From a virus: DNA of 32,892 nt. Each line of letters starts with the position of its first letter. Within the stretch, counting starts at the first letter, position 1. Positions 6,397 through 15,500 of the stretch are shown piece by piece. Made by a program: the position numbers and the translations under genes. The stretch spans positions 1 through 32,892 of IMG/VR virus record IMGVR_UViG_3300042569_003752; one strand, written 5' to 3'. The notes under the pieces were generated by a model. It ran no database searches. It had not been told where the DNA came from and saw nothing but the letters and a program-made list of their open reading frames with translations.

Positions 6397-8029
6397 CACA
6401 GCACCACGTCGCCAAGCACGCCGCGTGCAGCGGCAGAAGGTGGCAGGAGCGGTGCTCGGCCAGCCATGGGGAATCTCTCCCGCTGGCCTTGAGCGCGTAC
6501 TCGCAGACGCAGAACGCTTCATGACGACGCCGGTGGAATCGGTGTCGCGTACGACCGAAGCGGTGTCCGGTGAGACAGAAGAATCTGTCGAGTACTCGTT
6601 TCGGCTCACGACGAGGAACGGCGTTGGGCAGATCCGAATCTACGGCCCGCTCGTCTCCAGTTCCTCGTTCTTGTCGTGGTGGTACGACAGCTACGATGTA
6701 CTCGCGAACGAGATCACACAGGCGTTGAGTGACCCCGGCATCAAGGCACTGATCCTCACGCTCGACTCCCCCGGGGGTCACGTCAACGGATGCCAGGAGC
6801 TCGCACGCATTCTGCGCGCCGCACGAGGGCAGAAGCCAATCGTGGCGTTTGTCGAGGGAGACGCGTGCAGTGCCGCCTATTGGCTCGCGTCCGCGTGCGA
6901 CGAGATCGTCTGTGCAGAAACAGCCATTGTCGGCTGTCTCGGTGCACAGGTCGCGTATCTGGACACCGCGAAGTACCTCGAGAACTACGGACTGCGCGAG
7001 ATCGTCATCACTAGCTCGCAGACGCCGGAGAAGAATCGTCCACCGGTCGATGACGAAGGACGACGTGCGTGGCAGCAGATGGTCGATGACATCGCCGATG
7101 TGTTTCTGAACACAGTGGCGGAGTACCGCGGGGTATCCCGCGACGATGTCGACGCGCGGTTTGGCCAAGGCGCGGTCCTTGTTGGCGCTCGTGCGGTAAG
7201 CGCCGGTCTCGCGGATCGCGTCGGCACCTACGAGTCGCTGCACGCCGAGTTGGCGGGCGGCACTTGGCGCAGCTCTGCAGATGATCAGAGCGGCGAAAAC
7301 ACCACGGCGGCACGTGCCGCACTAACCAAAGAGGAGCCCATGCCGCGACTGAAGCGGATCGGCGCAAAGCGAGCCGCAGCAGTAGCGGCTGCGTTCGAGG
7401 CGAACGCGGAAGTGCGTTCACTCGTCACGCGCGATGTTGGCATCGCCGAGGGAGACATCGGCACCGTCGTTGAGGTGCGCGACGGCTCGTTCTATCAGGT
7501 GCGTGTAGGCGACGGCGAAGACGCGTATGCGTGGCTCGCCGAAGACGAGCTCGAGGTCGCGACGGCTGGGCCGGCTGATGAGGAGAACGCCGACGCCAGC
7601 GATGACGTGGCGGACGATGAAGAGAATACCGCCAGCGAAGACCAGGCCGACGAAGAGGAGACCACGGCCCGCCGTGCAAAGCCGTCGGCATTCCAGAAGG
7701 CGCTGACGGCGGCACGCACCGCAGAGCGGAAGCGCATCTCCGGCATTCTGGCGCTGGCTTCGAAGGCGTCGCTGGAGTCGCTGATCACCATGGTCAACGA
7801 TCCGAGCTGCACTCCCGAAGCCGCCGCGCATCGCCTTCTCACTGGCAAGGTAACGGGTGTCCGTGCGGCTGGCCTCAGCCAGCTGGCCGGCGACGAAGCC
7901 GATCTCACACAGAACGGTGGCGTAAGCGCGATCGCGGACGCCGGTGGTCGGCTGAGCGACGCAGAACGCATCCTCGCCACCACGGCGCTGTTCAACCCGC
8001 GGGCAGTTGCCCGCAAGCCGCGCGGCTAA
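6383..8029 (+). CDS. S49-family head maturation protease with scaffold-like C-terminus
   Basis: 548 residues, equivalent to lambda gpC with nested Nu3. It processes head proteins during prohead assembly. The ATG at 6383 has a GAGGAG box four bases upstream. The SppA/ClpP-like domain spans about 80-290: strand and oxyanion loop TLDSPGGHVNG (126-136), nucleophile Ser163 in GDACSAAYW, and a plausible catalytic Lys217 in TSSQTPEKN; the serine is clear, the lysine is inferred. From about 320 there is a basic then very acidic region (DEENADASDDVADDEE) and a helical end, like a scaffold. A second strong start at 7340 could express this part alone. Confidence 0.92.
   Translation: MPRNSTAPRRQARRVQRQKVAGAVLGQPWGISPAGLERVLADAERFMTTPVESVSRTTEAVSGETEESVEYSFRLTTRNGVGQIRIYGPLVSSSSFLSWWYDSYDVLANEITQALSDPGIKALILTLDSPGGHVNGCQELARILRAARGQKPIVAFVEGDACSAAYWLASACDEIVCAETAIVGCLGAQVAYLDTAKYLENYGLREIVITSSQTPEKNRPPVDDEGRRAWQQMVDDIADVFLNTVAEYRGVSRDDVDARFGQGAVLVGARAVSAGLADRVGTYESLHAELAGGTWRSSADDQSGENTTAARAALTKEEPMPRLKRIGAKRAAAVAAAFEANAEVRSLVTRDVGIAEGDIGTVVEVRDGSFYQVRVGDGEDAYAWLAEDELEVATAGPADEENADASDDVADDEENTASEDQADEEETTARRAKPSAFQKALTAARTAERKRISGILALASKASLESLITMVNDPSCTPEAAAHRLLTGKVTGVRAAGLSQLAGDEADLTQNGGVSAIADAGGRLSDAERILATTALFNPRAVARKPRG
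7340..8029 (+). CDS. Probable nested scaffold protein (Nu3-like internal start)
   Basis: In-frame ATG at 7340 inside the protease gene, preceded by AAAGAGGAG (7328-7336), as good a ribosome-binding site as the one of the full gene. It would yield 229 residues beginning MPRLKRIGAKRAAA, with an acidic low-complexity middle and a helical C-terminus but no protease residues. Lambda Nu3 scaffold is produced the same way from within gene C, so this is a well-supported analogy. The start itself is inferred from the site and the domain boundary, without expression data. Confidence 0.6.
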   Translation: MPRLKRIGAKRAAAVAAAFEANAEVRSLVTRDVGIAEGDIGTVVEVRDGSFYQVRVGDGEDAYAWLAEDELEVATAGPADEENADASDDVADDEENTASEDQADEEETTARRAKPSAFQKALTAARTAERKRISGILALASKASLESLITMVNDPSCTPEAAAHRLLTGKVTGVRAAGLSQLAGDEADLTQNGGVSAIADAGGRLSDAERILATTALFNPRAVARKPRG

Positions 8030-8053
8030 CCGCGCTCCCACACGGAGACCATC

Positions 8054-8701
8054 ATGACCAGTCCCCTCGCCTCGTACCGCTCCGCGACGGAGCAGCGCGC
8101 TCCGCTGATTGCAGGCTACCTGCCCGTCGAAACCCGAAAGTTCACCCTCGCCACCGGCACGCTGGCGCTGGGCGCCATCGTCGGCCTCGTGCTCAGCGCC
8201 ACGCCGGTCGGTGCGGCGGTGGCCGGCAACACCGGCAACGGCACGATCGGCACGCTCTCGCTCGGCACCAATGCTCGCGCGGGTGTTTACCGCGCGGTGT
8301 GCATCGAACCGGCCGCCAACGGCGGCACGTTCGCGATTGAAGATCCGGACGGCGTGATCATCGGCCGCGTGAATGTCGGCACGCCCGCGACCGGCCCGGT
8401 GGTGTTCACCATCGCGGACGGCGCGACGGACTTCGTCGCCGGTGACGCGTTCACCATCACCGTCGCCGCAACGGGCGCGGTGCTCCGCTGCGCAGCCGCG
8501 GCGACCGACGGGTCAAGCCGTCCGCACGGCATCGTCGCGATGGCGGCGGATGCCACGGCGGCGGCCACCGAAGTGCTCGTCTATGAGCGCGGCGAGTTCG
8601 GCGAAAACCAGCTGTCGATCGGGGCTGGCCTGACGGTCGCGGGTGCGCGGGACGTGCTCCGCACGCGCGGCATTCACCTCATCCCCGTCGGCAACGCGTA
8701 A
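8054..8701 (+). CDS. Capsid decoration protein, lambda gpD-like, with inserted domain
   Basis: 215 residues, about twice lambda gpD (110). The N-terminus (RSATEQRAPLIAGYLPVETR then FTLATG) and the C-terminus (PHGIVAMAADATAAATEVLV, YERGEFGENQL) are the two halves of the gpD head-decoration family, a trimer that binds and stabilises expanded capsids. Between them (about 52-150) lies a Gly/Ala/Thr-rich beta domain with NGTIGTLSLG, CIEPAANGGTFAIEDPDG and ADGATDFVAGDAFTITV, a module I know from other phage structural proteins. The start has a GGAG box (about 8043-8046). It lies directly before the capsid gene, as in lambda. Confidence 0.9.
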   Translation: MTSPLASYRSATEQRAPLIAGYLPVETRKFTLATGTLALGAIVGLVLSATPVGAAVAGNTGNGTIGTLSLGTNARAGVYRAVCIEPAANGGTFAIEDPDGVIIGRVNVGTPATGPVVFTIADGATDFVAGDAFTITVAATGAVLRCAAAATDGSSRPHGIVAMAADATAAATEVLVYERGEFGENQLSIGAGLTVAGARDVLRTRGIHLIPVGNA

Positions 8702-8735
8702 GCGTCGCTAGGCCATCACAGGAGATCACTCAGTC

Positions 8736-10022
8736 ATGCGCATCCTGCTCCGCAAGATCCACGGCGTGTTCGGCGCCACTCTCAACGGGGCGCCCCTCGG
8801 CGCCTCCATGCCGGTCTATCCGGCGCCGCTCCCGAACCTCTTCAGCGCTTTCTCGCTGCTGATGCTGGTGCCGCTGCTCGTCCTCGCGATCATCGTCGGC
8901 CTGCTGTCGCTCCTCACTGCCCCGGCGGCGCTGGCGCCGGTGGCCACCGAGCTTCCGATCGCCCCCGTGCTGTTCGTCGGGTCCGTCGGGCCGTTCACCA
9001 CGAACACCCTGCTCAGCGTTCTCGAAAACCTCAAGCGGCCGAACACCGGCCTGCTGAATGCGTTCTTCGGCACCACAACGCAGTCGCAGGACGAGTATAT
9101 CCACTTCGACATCGACGAAGGCCAGCGGTTCCTTGCGCCGTTCGTGCATCCCCTGGTCGAAGCACCCGTCAAGGAAATGCGCGGCCAGCGCGTCGAGACC
9201 TTCACCCCGGCCTACGTCAAGGAGAAAGCTCGATGGACGCCCGACCGCGCGCTCCGTCGCAGCATGGGCGAAGCGATCGGGGGCAGTCTGAGCCCGGAGC
9301 AGCGCCGCGATCTCGCGCTCGCGAACGAGCTGCAGGATCAGATGGACCGCATTATGCGCCGCAAGGAAGCGATGGCGTTTGAAGCGCTGTTCAGCGGCCG
9401 CGTGACAGTCGTCGGCGACAAGTACCCGAGCACCGTGGTGAACTTCGGCCGGAGTGCCCGGCTTGAGGCGAGCGCGGTCGCCAACAACCTCACAGGTGGG
9501 AACCGCTGGTCGGAGACCACTTCGAACCCGATGGACAACCTCGACGATCTGTCGGAGACGACAGTCGAACTCGCTGGCGCGCCGATCCTTGACGTAATCC
9601 TTGATGCCGCTGCGTGGAAGGCGTTCCGCAAGAACAAGAAAGTCGAGCGAGACCTCGAGCTGCCGAAGTACGACGCCGGCACAATCATGTCGATGGAGCC
9701 TGTCGCCGAAGGGTTGCAGTACAAGGGCGCGTACGGCGGCTATCGCATTTGGCTGTACACCGGCTTCTTCACGGCGGCGAACGGCACCGAAACGAATACG
9801 ATGGCGGGCGGCCATGCCCTCTGCGTCGGTGCGATCGAAGGCGTGCAACATCAGGGCGCGATTCAGGACGAAGAAGCCGGCATGCAGGCGCTGGAGATCT
9901 TCCCGAAGTCGTGGGTGACGCCGGACCCGTCAGTGCGCTGGATCATGTCGCAGTCGGCTCCGCTCGTGGTACCGCGCCGCGTCAACGCGTGCGGTGTCCT
10001 CAAGGTGCTGAACGCCTCCTAA
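8736..10022 (+). CDS. Major capsid protein, lambda gpE family, with hydrophobic N-terminal extension
   Basis: 428 residues against 341 in lambda gpE. The family region begins near residue 86 (FTTNTLLSVLENLKRPNTGL) and shows FTPAYVKEKARWTPDRAL, the conserved Y(V/I)K.K segment, and a C-terminal half with VPRRVNACGVLKVLNAS. The first 85 residues are unusual: a basic start (MRILLRKIHG), then a long Leu/Val/Ile-rich stretch at about 35-60 (LVPLLVLAIIVGLLSLL) like a membrane segment. An AGGAGAT box ten bases before the ATG supports this start. Alternatives are Met25 (8808), Met43 (8862) and GTG 8967, none with a good ribosome-binding site. The extension may be cleaved by the protease. Confidence 0.92.
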   Translation: MRILLRKIHGVFGATLNGAPLGASMPVYPAPLPNLFSAFSLLMLVPLLVLAIIVGLLSLLTAPAALAPVATELPIAPVLFVGSVGPFTTNTLLSVLENLKRPNTGLLNAFFGTTTQSQDEYIHFDIDEGQRFLAPFVHPLVEAPVKEMRGQRVETFTPAYVKEKARWTPDRALRRSMGEAIGGSLSPEQRRDLALANELQDQMDRIMRRKEAMAFEALFSGRVTVVGDKYPSTVVNFGRSARLEASAVANNLTGGNRWSETTSNPMDNLDDLSETTVELAGAPILDVILDAAAWKAFRKNKKVERDLELPKYDAGTIMSMEPVAEGLQYKGAYGGYRIWLYTGFFTAANGTETNTMAGGHALCVGAIEGVQHQGAIQDEEAGMQALEIFPKSWVTPDPSVRWIMSQSAPLVVPRRVNACGVLKVLNAS

Positions 10023-10036
10023 GCAGACGCGAGACC

Positions 10037-10357
10037 GTGAGCCCTTCTCCGTTTCAGCCTGGTGACGCAGACCAGATCCTCGACGACTTCGGCGAGGATC
10101 TGGAGATCACCGCAGCGCCCACCGTGAAGCGTGGGCTGCTGGACGACGTCGTGCTCGAGCAGGAGACCGCCGGGCAGACGACGCAGTCGCAGCGGCTTGT
10201 ACTCAAGGTGAAGCGCGGGGCGTTTGCTGGGCTGGCCACGGTGATGGGCCTCACGGTCTCGATCCCCTCGCGCGGTGTGTCGTACGTGATTGATCAACCG
10301 CTCGCACGTCCGACATCGCTCTTCGACTTCTACGTCCTGCAGGTCAAGCGCGCATGA
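10037..10357 (+). CDS. Head-tail joining protein, gpFII-like (tentative)
   Basis: 106 residues from GTG 10037. A helical N-terminus (FQPGDADQILDDFGEDLEIT) is followed by a small beta-barrel-like region (QSQRLVLKVKRGAFAGLATV) and a pattern of 'initial strand, G.., DFYVL.VKRA'. Length and position after the capsid gene fit lambda gpFII or a related head-closure connector that bridges the portal ring and the tail. The sequence match is loose, so the call rests mainly on order and size. Its stop overlaps the next ATG (10354-10357). Confidence 0.55.
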   Translation: MSPSPFQPGDADQILDDFGEDLEITAAPTVKRGLLDDVVLEQETAGQTTQSQRLVLKVKRGAFAGLATVMGLTVSIPSRGVSYVIDQPLARPTSLFDFYVLQVKRA

Positions 10358-10908
10358 TCGCCCCTGCCCTGCCTCGCTGGGTGGCGGAGGTCCTCGCGGA
10401 CTCGGAGAACGGCGTCAATGCGTTGCGGGTGCTCGTCCCGCGGCGTGAGAGCGACGCCGAGCCGCCGGAAGTGGCCGTGTTCAACGCCGTCGATGAAGAC
10501 TGGGTCGCACGAGCCGCACCGGTGGAAGGCGTCATACCCGATCTCTGGGCCCTGCAGATCAACGTCGGTGAAGAGCTGCAGATCGCCGGATCGCCGATGT
10601 CGAGTGATCCGGTGGAAGACACGGCCACCATCGTGGTGCTCCTCGTGGGCGTTGCGACGGACGGACAGAATGCGGGCGCTCTGGCCGCCGCACACCGCAT
10701 CATGCGCGCGGTTCGGTCCTGCCTGAACACGGCGTTCCGCACGCTTCGCACCGATGGCCTGCAGCTCGAAGGACAGTACTTCAGCCTGCCGTCGCAGCTG
10801 TCGCTGCTGACACAGGAACCCGTTCCGGGATCCGGCCAAGTCGCATTGGCGCTCGTGATCCCCTTTACCGCCACAGATACGTGGGCGCTCGGCGCCCCGG
10901 AGACCTGA
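10354..10908 (+). CDS. Minor tail / tail terminator protein (tentative)
   Basis: 184 residues. Gene order (connector, this gene, tube protein) is that of the tail-completion and terminator proteins (gpZ/gpU-like), which cap the tail tube and join it to the head. It has hydrophobic beta strands (ATIVVLLVGVATD, GQVALALVIPFTATDTW) and a helix (ALAAAHRIMRAVRSCLNTAF), compatible with the alpha/beta terminator fold where a strand-helix-strand core ends in an exposed C-terminal strand. No diagnostic motif is recognised. It is coupled to the previous gene by ATGA. Confidence 0.5.
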   Translation: MIAPALPRWVAEVLADSENGVNALRVLVPRRESDAEPPEVAVFNAVDEDWVARAAPVEGVIPDLWALQINVGEELQIAGSPMSSDPVEDTATIVVLLVGVATDGQNAGALAAAHRIMRAVRSCLNTAFRTLRTDGLQLEGQYFSLPSQLSLLTQEPVPGSGQVALALVIPFTATDTWALGAPET

Positions 10909-10911
10909 CCC

Positions 10912-11661
10912 ATGAGCCAGCGCCTCAACAACGGAGCCGAGCTTGCCCGGTTCCTGCGATCGATTGAGAAGTTCTACATCCCGACCACCACGCCGGTGCT
11001 GGACACGATCTCCGCGCCGATTACTGCCGACGCCGCGGCCGTGACCGTGACGGCGTTCGCTTCGTTCGCCAGCAGCGACTACGTCTTCGTCGACGGCGCG
11101 GGCGGGCTCGAGCTCAACCAACTGGGCACCAAGCCGGGTTCGTCGGCGCCGATTCCTGTGCTGCGTCCGTTCATGCTCGCCCAGCCGGCCGGCGCGGCGA
11201 TCAAGAAGGTCACCCGCCAGGACCTCGGGTTCATCGAAGATGCTGGCGGCACGTTCACGACGGCCGCCTCGAAGACAGGCATTGGCGCGGCCAACTCTCG
11301 CGCCGCCATCGCGTACATCGACGGCGACACGCCGGAGCAGCAGTTCTCGTTCTCGCTGCGTGAGTCGTCGCTGCGCAACATCGCCACAGCGTACGGCGCA
11401 GATGAGGACGCGATCAAGGGCAACGGCACCACCGCTGATCCGTATCGCCTGCTCATCGGGCGCAGCACCATCGGCTCCGCGGCGAACTTCTGCCTCCGTG
11501 CGAAGGGCCTGCTCGTCTCCGGCAAGACGCTCAACGCCGACATCATGAACTGCTTCCCCGAGGTGAATGTCTCGGCGCAGTTCGTCGGCAAGGGCAGCCC
11601 GACGGTGTGGGGCGTGTCCGTCAAGTTCACGGACATCGTGTTTTGGGTGTCGGACACCTAA
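10912..11661 (+). CDS. Major tail tube protein (probable)
   Basis: 249 residues, the expected size and position for a siphovirus tube protein (lambda gpV is 246). It is rich in Ala/Thr/Gly beta strands; the middle has GGTFTTAASKTG and IGAANSRAAIAYIDGD, and the last third has LRAKGLLVSGKTLNADIMNC and a terminal strand VKFTDIVFWVSDT, typical of tube subunits. A GGAG box precedes the ATG by about ten bases. Family assignment is from position and overall pattern; the 'YGADEDAIKGNGTTADPYRL' stretch looks like a variable loop. Confidence 0.6.
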   Translation: MSQRLNNGAELARFLRSIEKFYIPTTTPVLDTISAPITADAAAVTVTAFASFASSDYVFVDGAGGLELNQLGTKPGSSAPIPVLRPFMLAQPAGAAIKKVTRQDLGFIEDAGGTFTTAASKTGIGAANSRAAIAYIDGDTPEQQFSFSLRESSLRNIATAYGADEDAIKGNGTTADPYRLLIGRSTIGSAANFCLRAKGLLVSGKTLNADIMNCFPEVNVSAQFVGKGSPTVWGVSVKFTDIVFWVSDT

Positions 11662-11674
11662 GCGGCTCCGACCT

Positions 11675-12559
11675 GTGATCACACCGCACGAGGATTCGCG
11701 GCGTCGGCCCAACGGCCGACGCACGACTCGGCAGTACACCGCGAAGGCGTTGCGCACCCGGTGCAACGCCCTTCGCGAGCAGCTCCTTGGCCAGCAGCTT
11801 GCGACGGCCGAGGAGCTCGCGGCGGTGTGGCCAGGCGGCCCGGAAAACGGGCTTATCGGGTTCGACGGGTGGATCGCCTGTTTCGCGCAGCTGACGCGAT
11901 TCGCGGGCCGTTTGGAGGCATCGAGCAGCGCCCAGGCCCCAGACGCCACCTTGCTCGAAAACACGGTGCGCGCGGCGGCCGCTCGGCAGCCCGTCTCGGT
12001 CACGCTTTCGATTGGTGATCGACTGGTCTATCCGAAGAGCGCCTGGGCGCTGTCGTGGCTTGACTCCTTGGATGCCATCATGCGACCTGTCGCTCGCCTC
12101 GTCACTGAGCTCGCTGACACGCAGGGTGCACCCGACGAGGAGCTACGCGGCCTCACGGCCCTGACGCAGGGCATGGCGTGCCGCACGTGGGCGTGGATTC
12201 TCTTGACGGAGGGTGTGGGCCTACCCTTCCCATCCGAGGGGGTGATCGATCCACCGGAGTTCACGGAGCACCTGCTCCCGGAAGACTACCTCGCCATCTT
12301 CGTGGCGCATCGCAAACTGCACTTCGAAGCCGTCGCGATCATGGCCGCCGCCATGCCAGACGAGGAGCGCACCGAGCGCTCACGTCTGTCGCTTTCAGGT
12401 TTCCTGAGCGGCTACGCCAGCGAGCACGGCGTCCCCCCGAGCCATCTCATGCGTCGGTGGAGCTTTCCCGAGGCCATGGCCGCCGCTGTCGCAGCCGCTG
12501 AAGCGCAGCGCGTGGCTGAGGCGAATGCCAAGGCGAAGCGCCGAGAGGGCGCCTCGTGA
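11675..12559 (+). CDS. Protein in the tail assembly chaperone position
   Basis: 294 residues from GTG 11675, lying between the tube and tape-measure genes, where siphoviruses encode the tail assembly chaperones (lambda G and GT). The C-terminal part (PEDYLAIFVAHRKLHFEAVA, then Ala/Lys-rich helices) is helical and hydrophilic like gpT. No conserved chaperone motif is recognised. In lambda the long form arises by -1 frameshifting; here the whole region is one continuous frame and I saw no convincing slippery heptamer, so a single long product is likely. The end overlaps the tape-measure GTG by four bases. Confidence 0.5.
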   Translation: MITPHEDSRRRPNGRRTTRQYTAKALRTRCNALREQLLGQQLATAEELAAVWPGGPENGLIGFDGWIACFAQLTRFAGRLEASSSAQAPDATLLENTVRAAAARQPVSVTLSIGDRLVYPKSAWALSWLDSLDAIMRPVARLVTELADTQGAPDEELRGLTALTQGMACRTWAWILLTEGVGLPFPSEGVIDPPEFTEHLLPEDYLAIFVAHRKLHFEAVAIMAAAMPDEERTERSRLSLSGFLSGYASEHGVPPSHLMRRWSFPEAMAAAVAAAEAQRVAEANAKAKRREGAS

Positions 12560-15500
12560 GCAGTCGTACTACGGAGTTCTCCGCGCAGATCACCGGTGAT
12601 GCCAACGGTGCCGTCGCGGCGTTGGAGAAGGTCAAGGTACGGGTACAAGAAACGACGAAGGCTGCAGAGACAGCCAACCAGAAGGTCGCCGGGTCGACCG
12701 ACGTGCTGGTCAAGCAGTCTGAGAAAGCGGCCAAAGGCGTGGCCTCAATCACTCAGGCGCTCTACGCCATGGAGGCTGAAGGCTCTGCTCGCGTACTCGC
12801 GCTGGGAAGCGCCGTGGGCAACTTCGCGGATCTGCTCGGTCCCGGCGGCAAGCTCGTCTCCGGTACCGCGATCGTCGCCTCGTCCATCGTGGCGCTGTTT
12901 CTCCAGGCAAAGGAGAAGGCTGCCGAGGCCACGAAGGCGATGGAGGACGACATCAAGCGGCTGGTGAATGCGGCGGATTTCGCCACCATCACCAAGCGCC
13001 TACAGGAAATCGAGCGTGGGACCGCTGGCGAGGGCTTCACCGACGGTCGTAGCGCCATTCGTGAGCGCATCAGGCAGCTCACGGACGAAGCCAGTGCCGT
13101 CGGAAAGTCGTCACGATTCTACCGCGAACGGCAGTCCGCCATCATCGAAGAGAAAAAGAAGCTCAACGAGCTGAACGCGGAGTACGACCGCTACTTCAAG
13201 GCGCTGACTGATCCCAAGAATGCCCCGGCGGCGAGCCGCGGACTCGCAGGGCAGCCGATTGTCGCGACTGCTGATAGCATCGAGAAGACGACGCGCGAAG
13301 CGAACAAGTCGAAGGAAGCGCTCGATCGCGCCGCCAAGGCCTTCGATGAGGCGTTCGCCGCCAGTCTGCTCGGCACCGCAGCCGCGATCGAAGAGGCGGA
13401 GCGCGCGATCGAGGAGCGCCAGGCCAAGCTGCAGAAGGCGCTCGCCGACGAATCGGCGCTTCGTCGGACGAATAACGAGGAAACGCAGCGTGAGATCGCC
13501 GCCCTTCTCGAGGGCGCTGGGGCCTACGAACGCTATCTCATCGTTCAGGCGCAGGCGGCCGCAGTGCTCGACGCGGAGCAGCGGGCCAAAGAAGCGAACA
13601 TCACACTCACCGAAGAGCAGATCCAGAAGATTCGCGAGGAGATCGCGGACCGTCTGCGACTGCAGAAGGTGCAGGAGGCCCTCAAGAGCCTCGGTGGCCA
13701 GAACCCATTCAGCCTCCCCACCAAGGAGACCTTCGACGGTGTTGGTCGACTTGCCGACGACATGTCTCGTGCGGCCAGCGCGGCATCGGGTATCGCGGCC
13801 GCGTTCGGCGACGCCGGCCGCCGGATGGCAGGCATCCTGTCGCAGTCAGCGAACCTGCTCACGAATCTGAACCGTGTGCAGCGTGCCGGCATCTTCACCG
13901 ACGCCAGCGGGCAGGAACAGAACGTCGGCGCCGTCGGCGCGCTTAGGGGGGCTGCCGGATCAGCTGGTACCACGGCGGCCGTCACCGGCCTTCTCGGCGC
14001 GTTCGGCGCCGGCGTGGGCATCATCAGCGCGTGGAACTCGTCGGCCAAAGCCGCCGCCGATCAAGCAAAGGCGACCGCCGTAGCCTTGCGCGAACTCGGG
14101 CAGTCGGCCAAAGCCTCTGTACGAAACATCGAGCTGCAGGCGACTGGTACTCCGCTCGAGCGTGAACTCGCCGGTCTGCAGACACAGTTCCGCGGAATCA
14201 TCACGTCGCTGCTGGCCGCCGGCGCCCCTCGCGTGGCGGGACTCGATCAGCGCACCGCGGTCTCCACGAGGCCCACGGCGGAAGACGTCGAGAAGGCCAT
14301 TGCTGCGTACGATAAGCTCGTCGCGGCCGCGCTTCGCGCCGCCGAGTTTGCGGCACGCCAAGGTGAGCTCGAAGACGATGCACGCCTGTTGGCCGCGCAG
14401 GGGCAGACCGCAGCCGCCGCCGCGATCCGTCAGCTGGCCGCGAACGAGAAAGAGCTCGAGGAGGCGCGGCTGTCTGGCGCCGATGTCGCCAAGAAGGTGG
14501 CGATTCAAGAGGCCGAGGCCGCACAGCGTGAAGCGGAGCGCCTCCGCAAGCAGCAGAGTGTCGCCAGTGATGTCGCCGGACGTCGCGCGTCACTCAACGG
14601 CGACGAGCGCGGTGCGTTCGTGCAGCGCCAAACGTCGTTCTCCAACAGCGCACTGGCAGAAGCGCAGGCGCTGTTCGATGCGGGTACCATCACCGCGGAA
14701 CTCTTCGCCGAGCTGAAGGACGTCATCGGTGACGAGCTCGTTGACGCCATCGCCGATTTCGATGCGGCTGCGGCGCTCGCCGCGAAGCGAGTGCAGGATA
14801 ACATCGCGGTGCGCACCTTGGAGGCGCAGGGTCGTGGCGAGGAAGCGGCGGCGCTGCGCAAGCGGCTGGAGAACGAGGAAGAGCTGCGGAATGCCGCCGA
14901 CGAGGCGACCCGCGAACAGCTTCGCCAGCTGCAGGCGCTTGAGGCTGCATCGATCGCGGCTGCAGAGGCGTTGGAGGCAGCCGCTGAAGCGGCCGCAGAG
15001 GCGATTGAGACCGCACGCGCTGCCCGTGAAGCGAGCCGCTCAGGAGCCCGCAATCGGGTGTCGCTGTTCGACCTCACCGGCACCGAAGCGTTCACGACGA
15101 CGCTGCAGGGGTTTGGCACGGCATTTTCGAATCTGTTCAGCGCCTTCGACCTCGACACGCTGGGGGGCATCGAGGGAGCGAAGGAGACGCTGCGCGGCGT
15201 GTTCGGTGAGCTCGACAAACTCAGTGACGCCGAGATCCTGACGCGGTTCGGGATGACCCGCGAGGAAGTCGTCTCGGCGCTCCTCGACACCGACTCGGGT
15301 CTCGACGGTCTGGCCACGGCGTTGGGTGACGTTGCCGCAGCGGCGCGACAGGCCGCACAGGAAGCCGCCGAGTTCTCGGCGGCGGTCTCTCAGGACTTCC
15401 TCCGCTCGCAGGGCCGTGGGCGCGAAGCGGACATTGCCGCCGCGACGGCAAAGCGCGACGATCGCTTGCGCCAAGCGAGCAGCCTTGGGCTCGGCAAATC

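Noticed and set aside
10330-12003. 557-codon minus-strand open frame
   Set aside because: Antisense to the tail terminator, tube and chaperone-position genes; arginine-rich translation without domains. Rejected as a compositional shadow, as were the minus frames at 8730-9851 and 16892-18235.
11675-12559. Programmed -1 frameshift in the tail chaperone gene
   Set aside because: Expected by analogy with lambda G/GT, but one continuous frame covers the whole region and no convincing slippery heptamer was seen.
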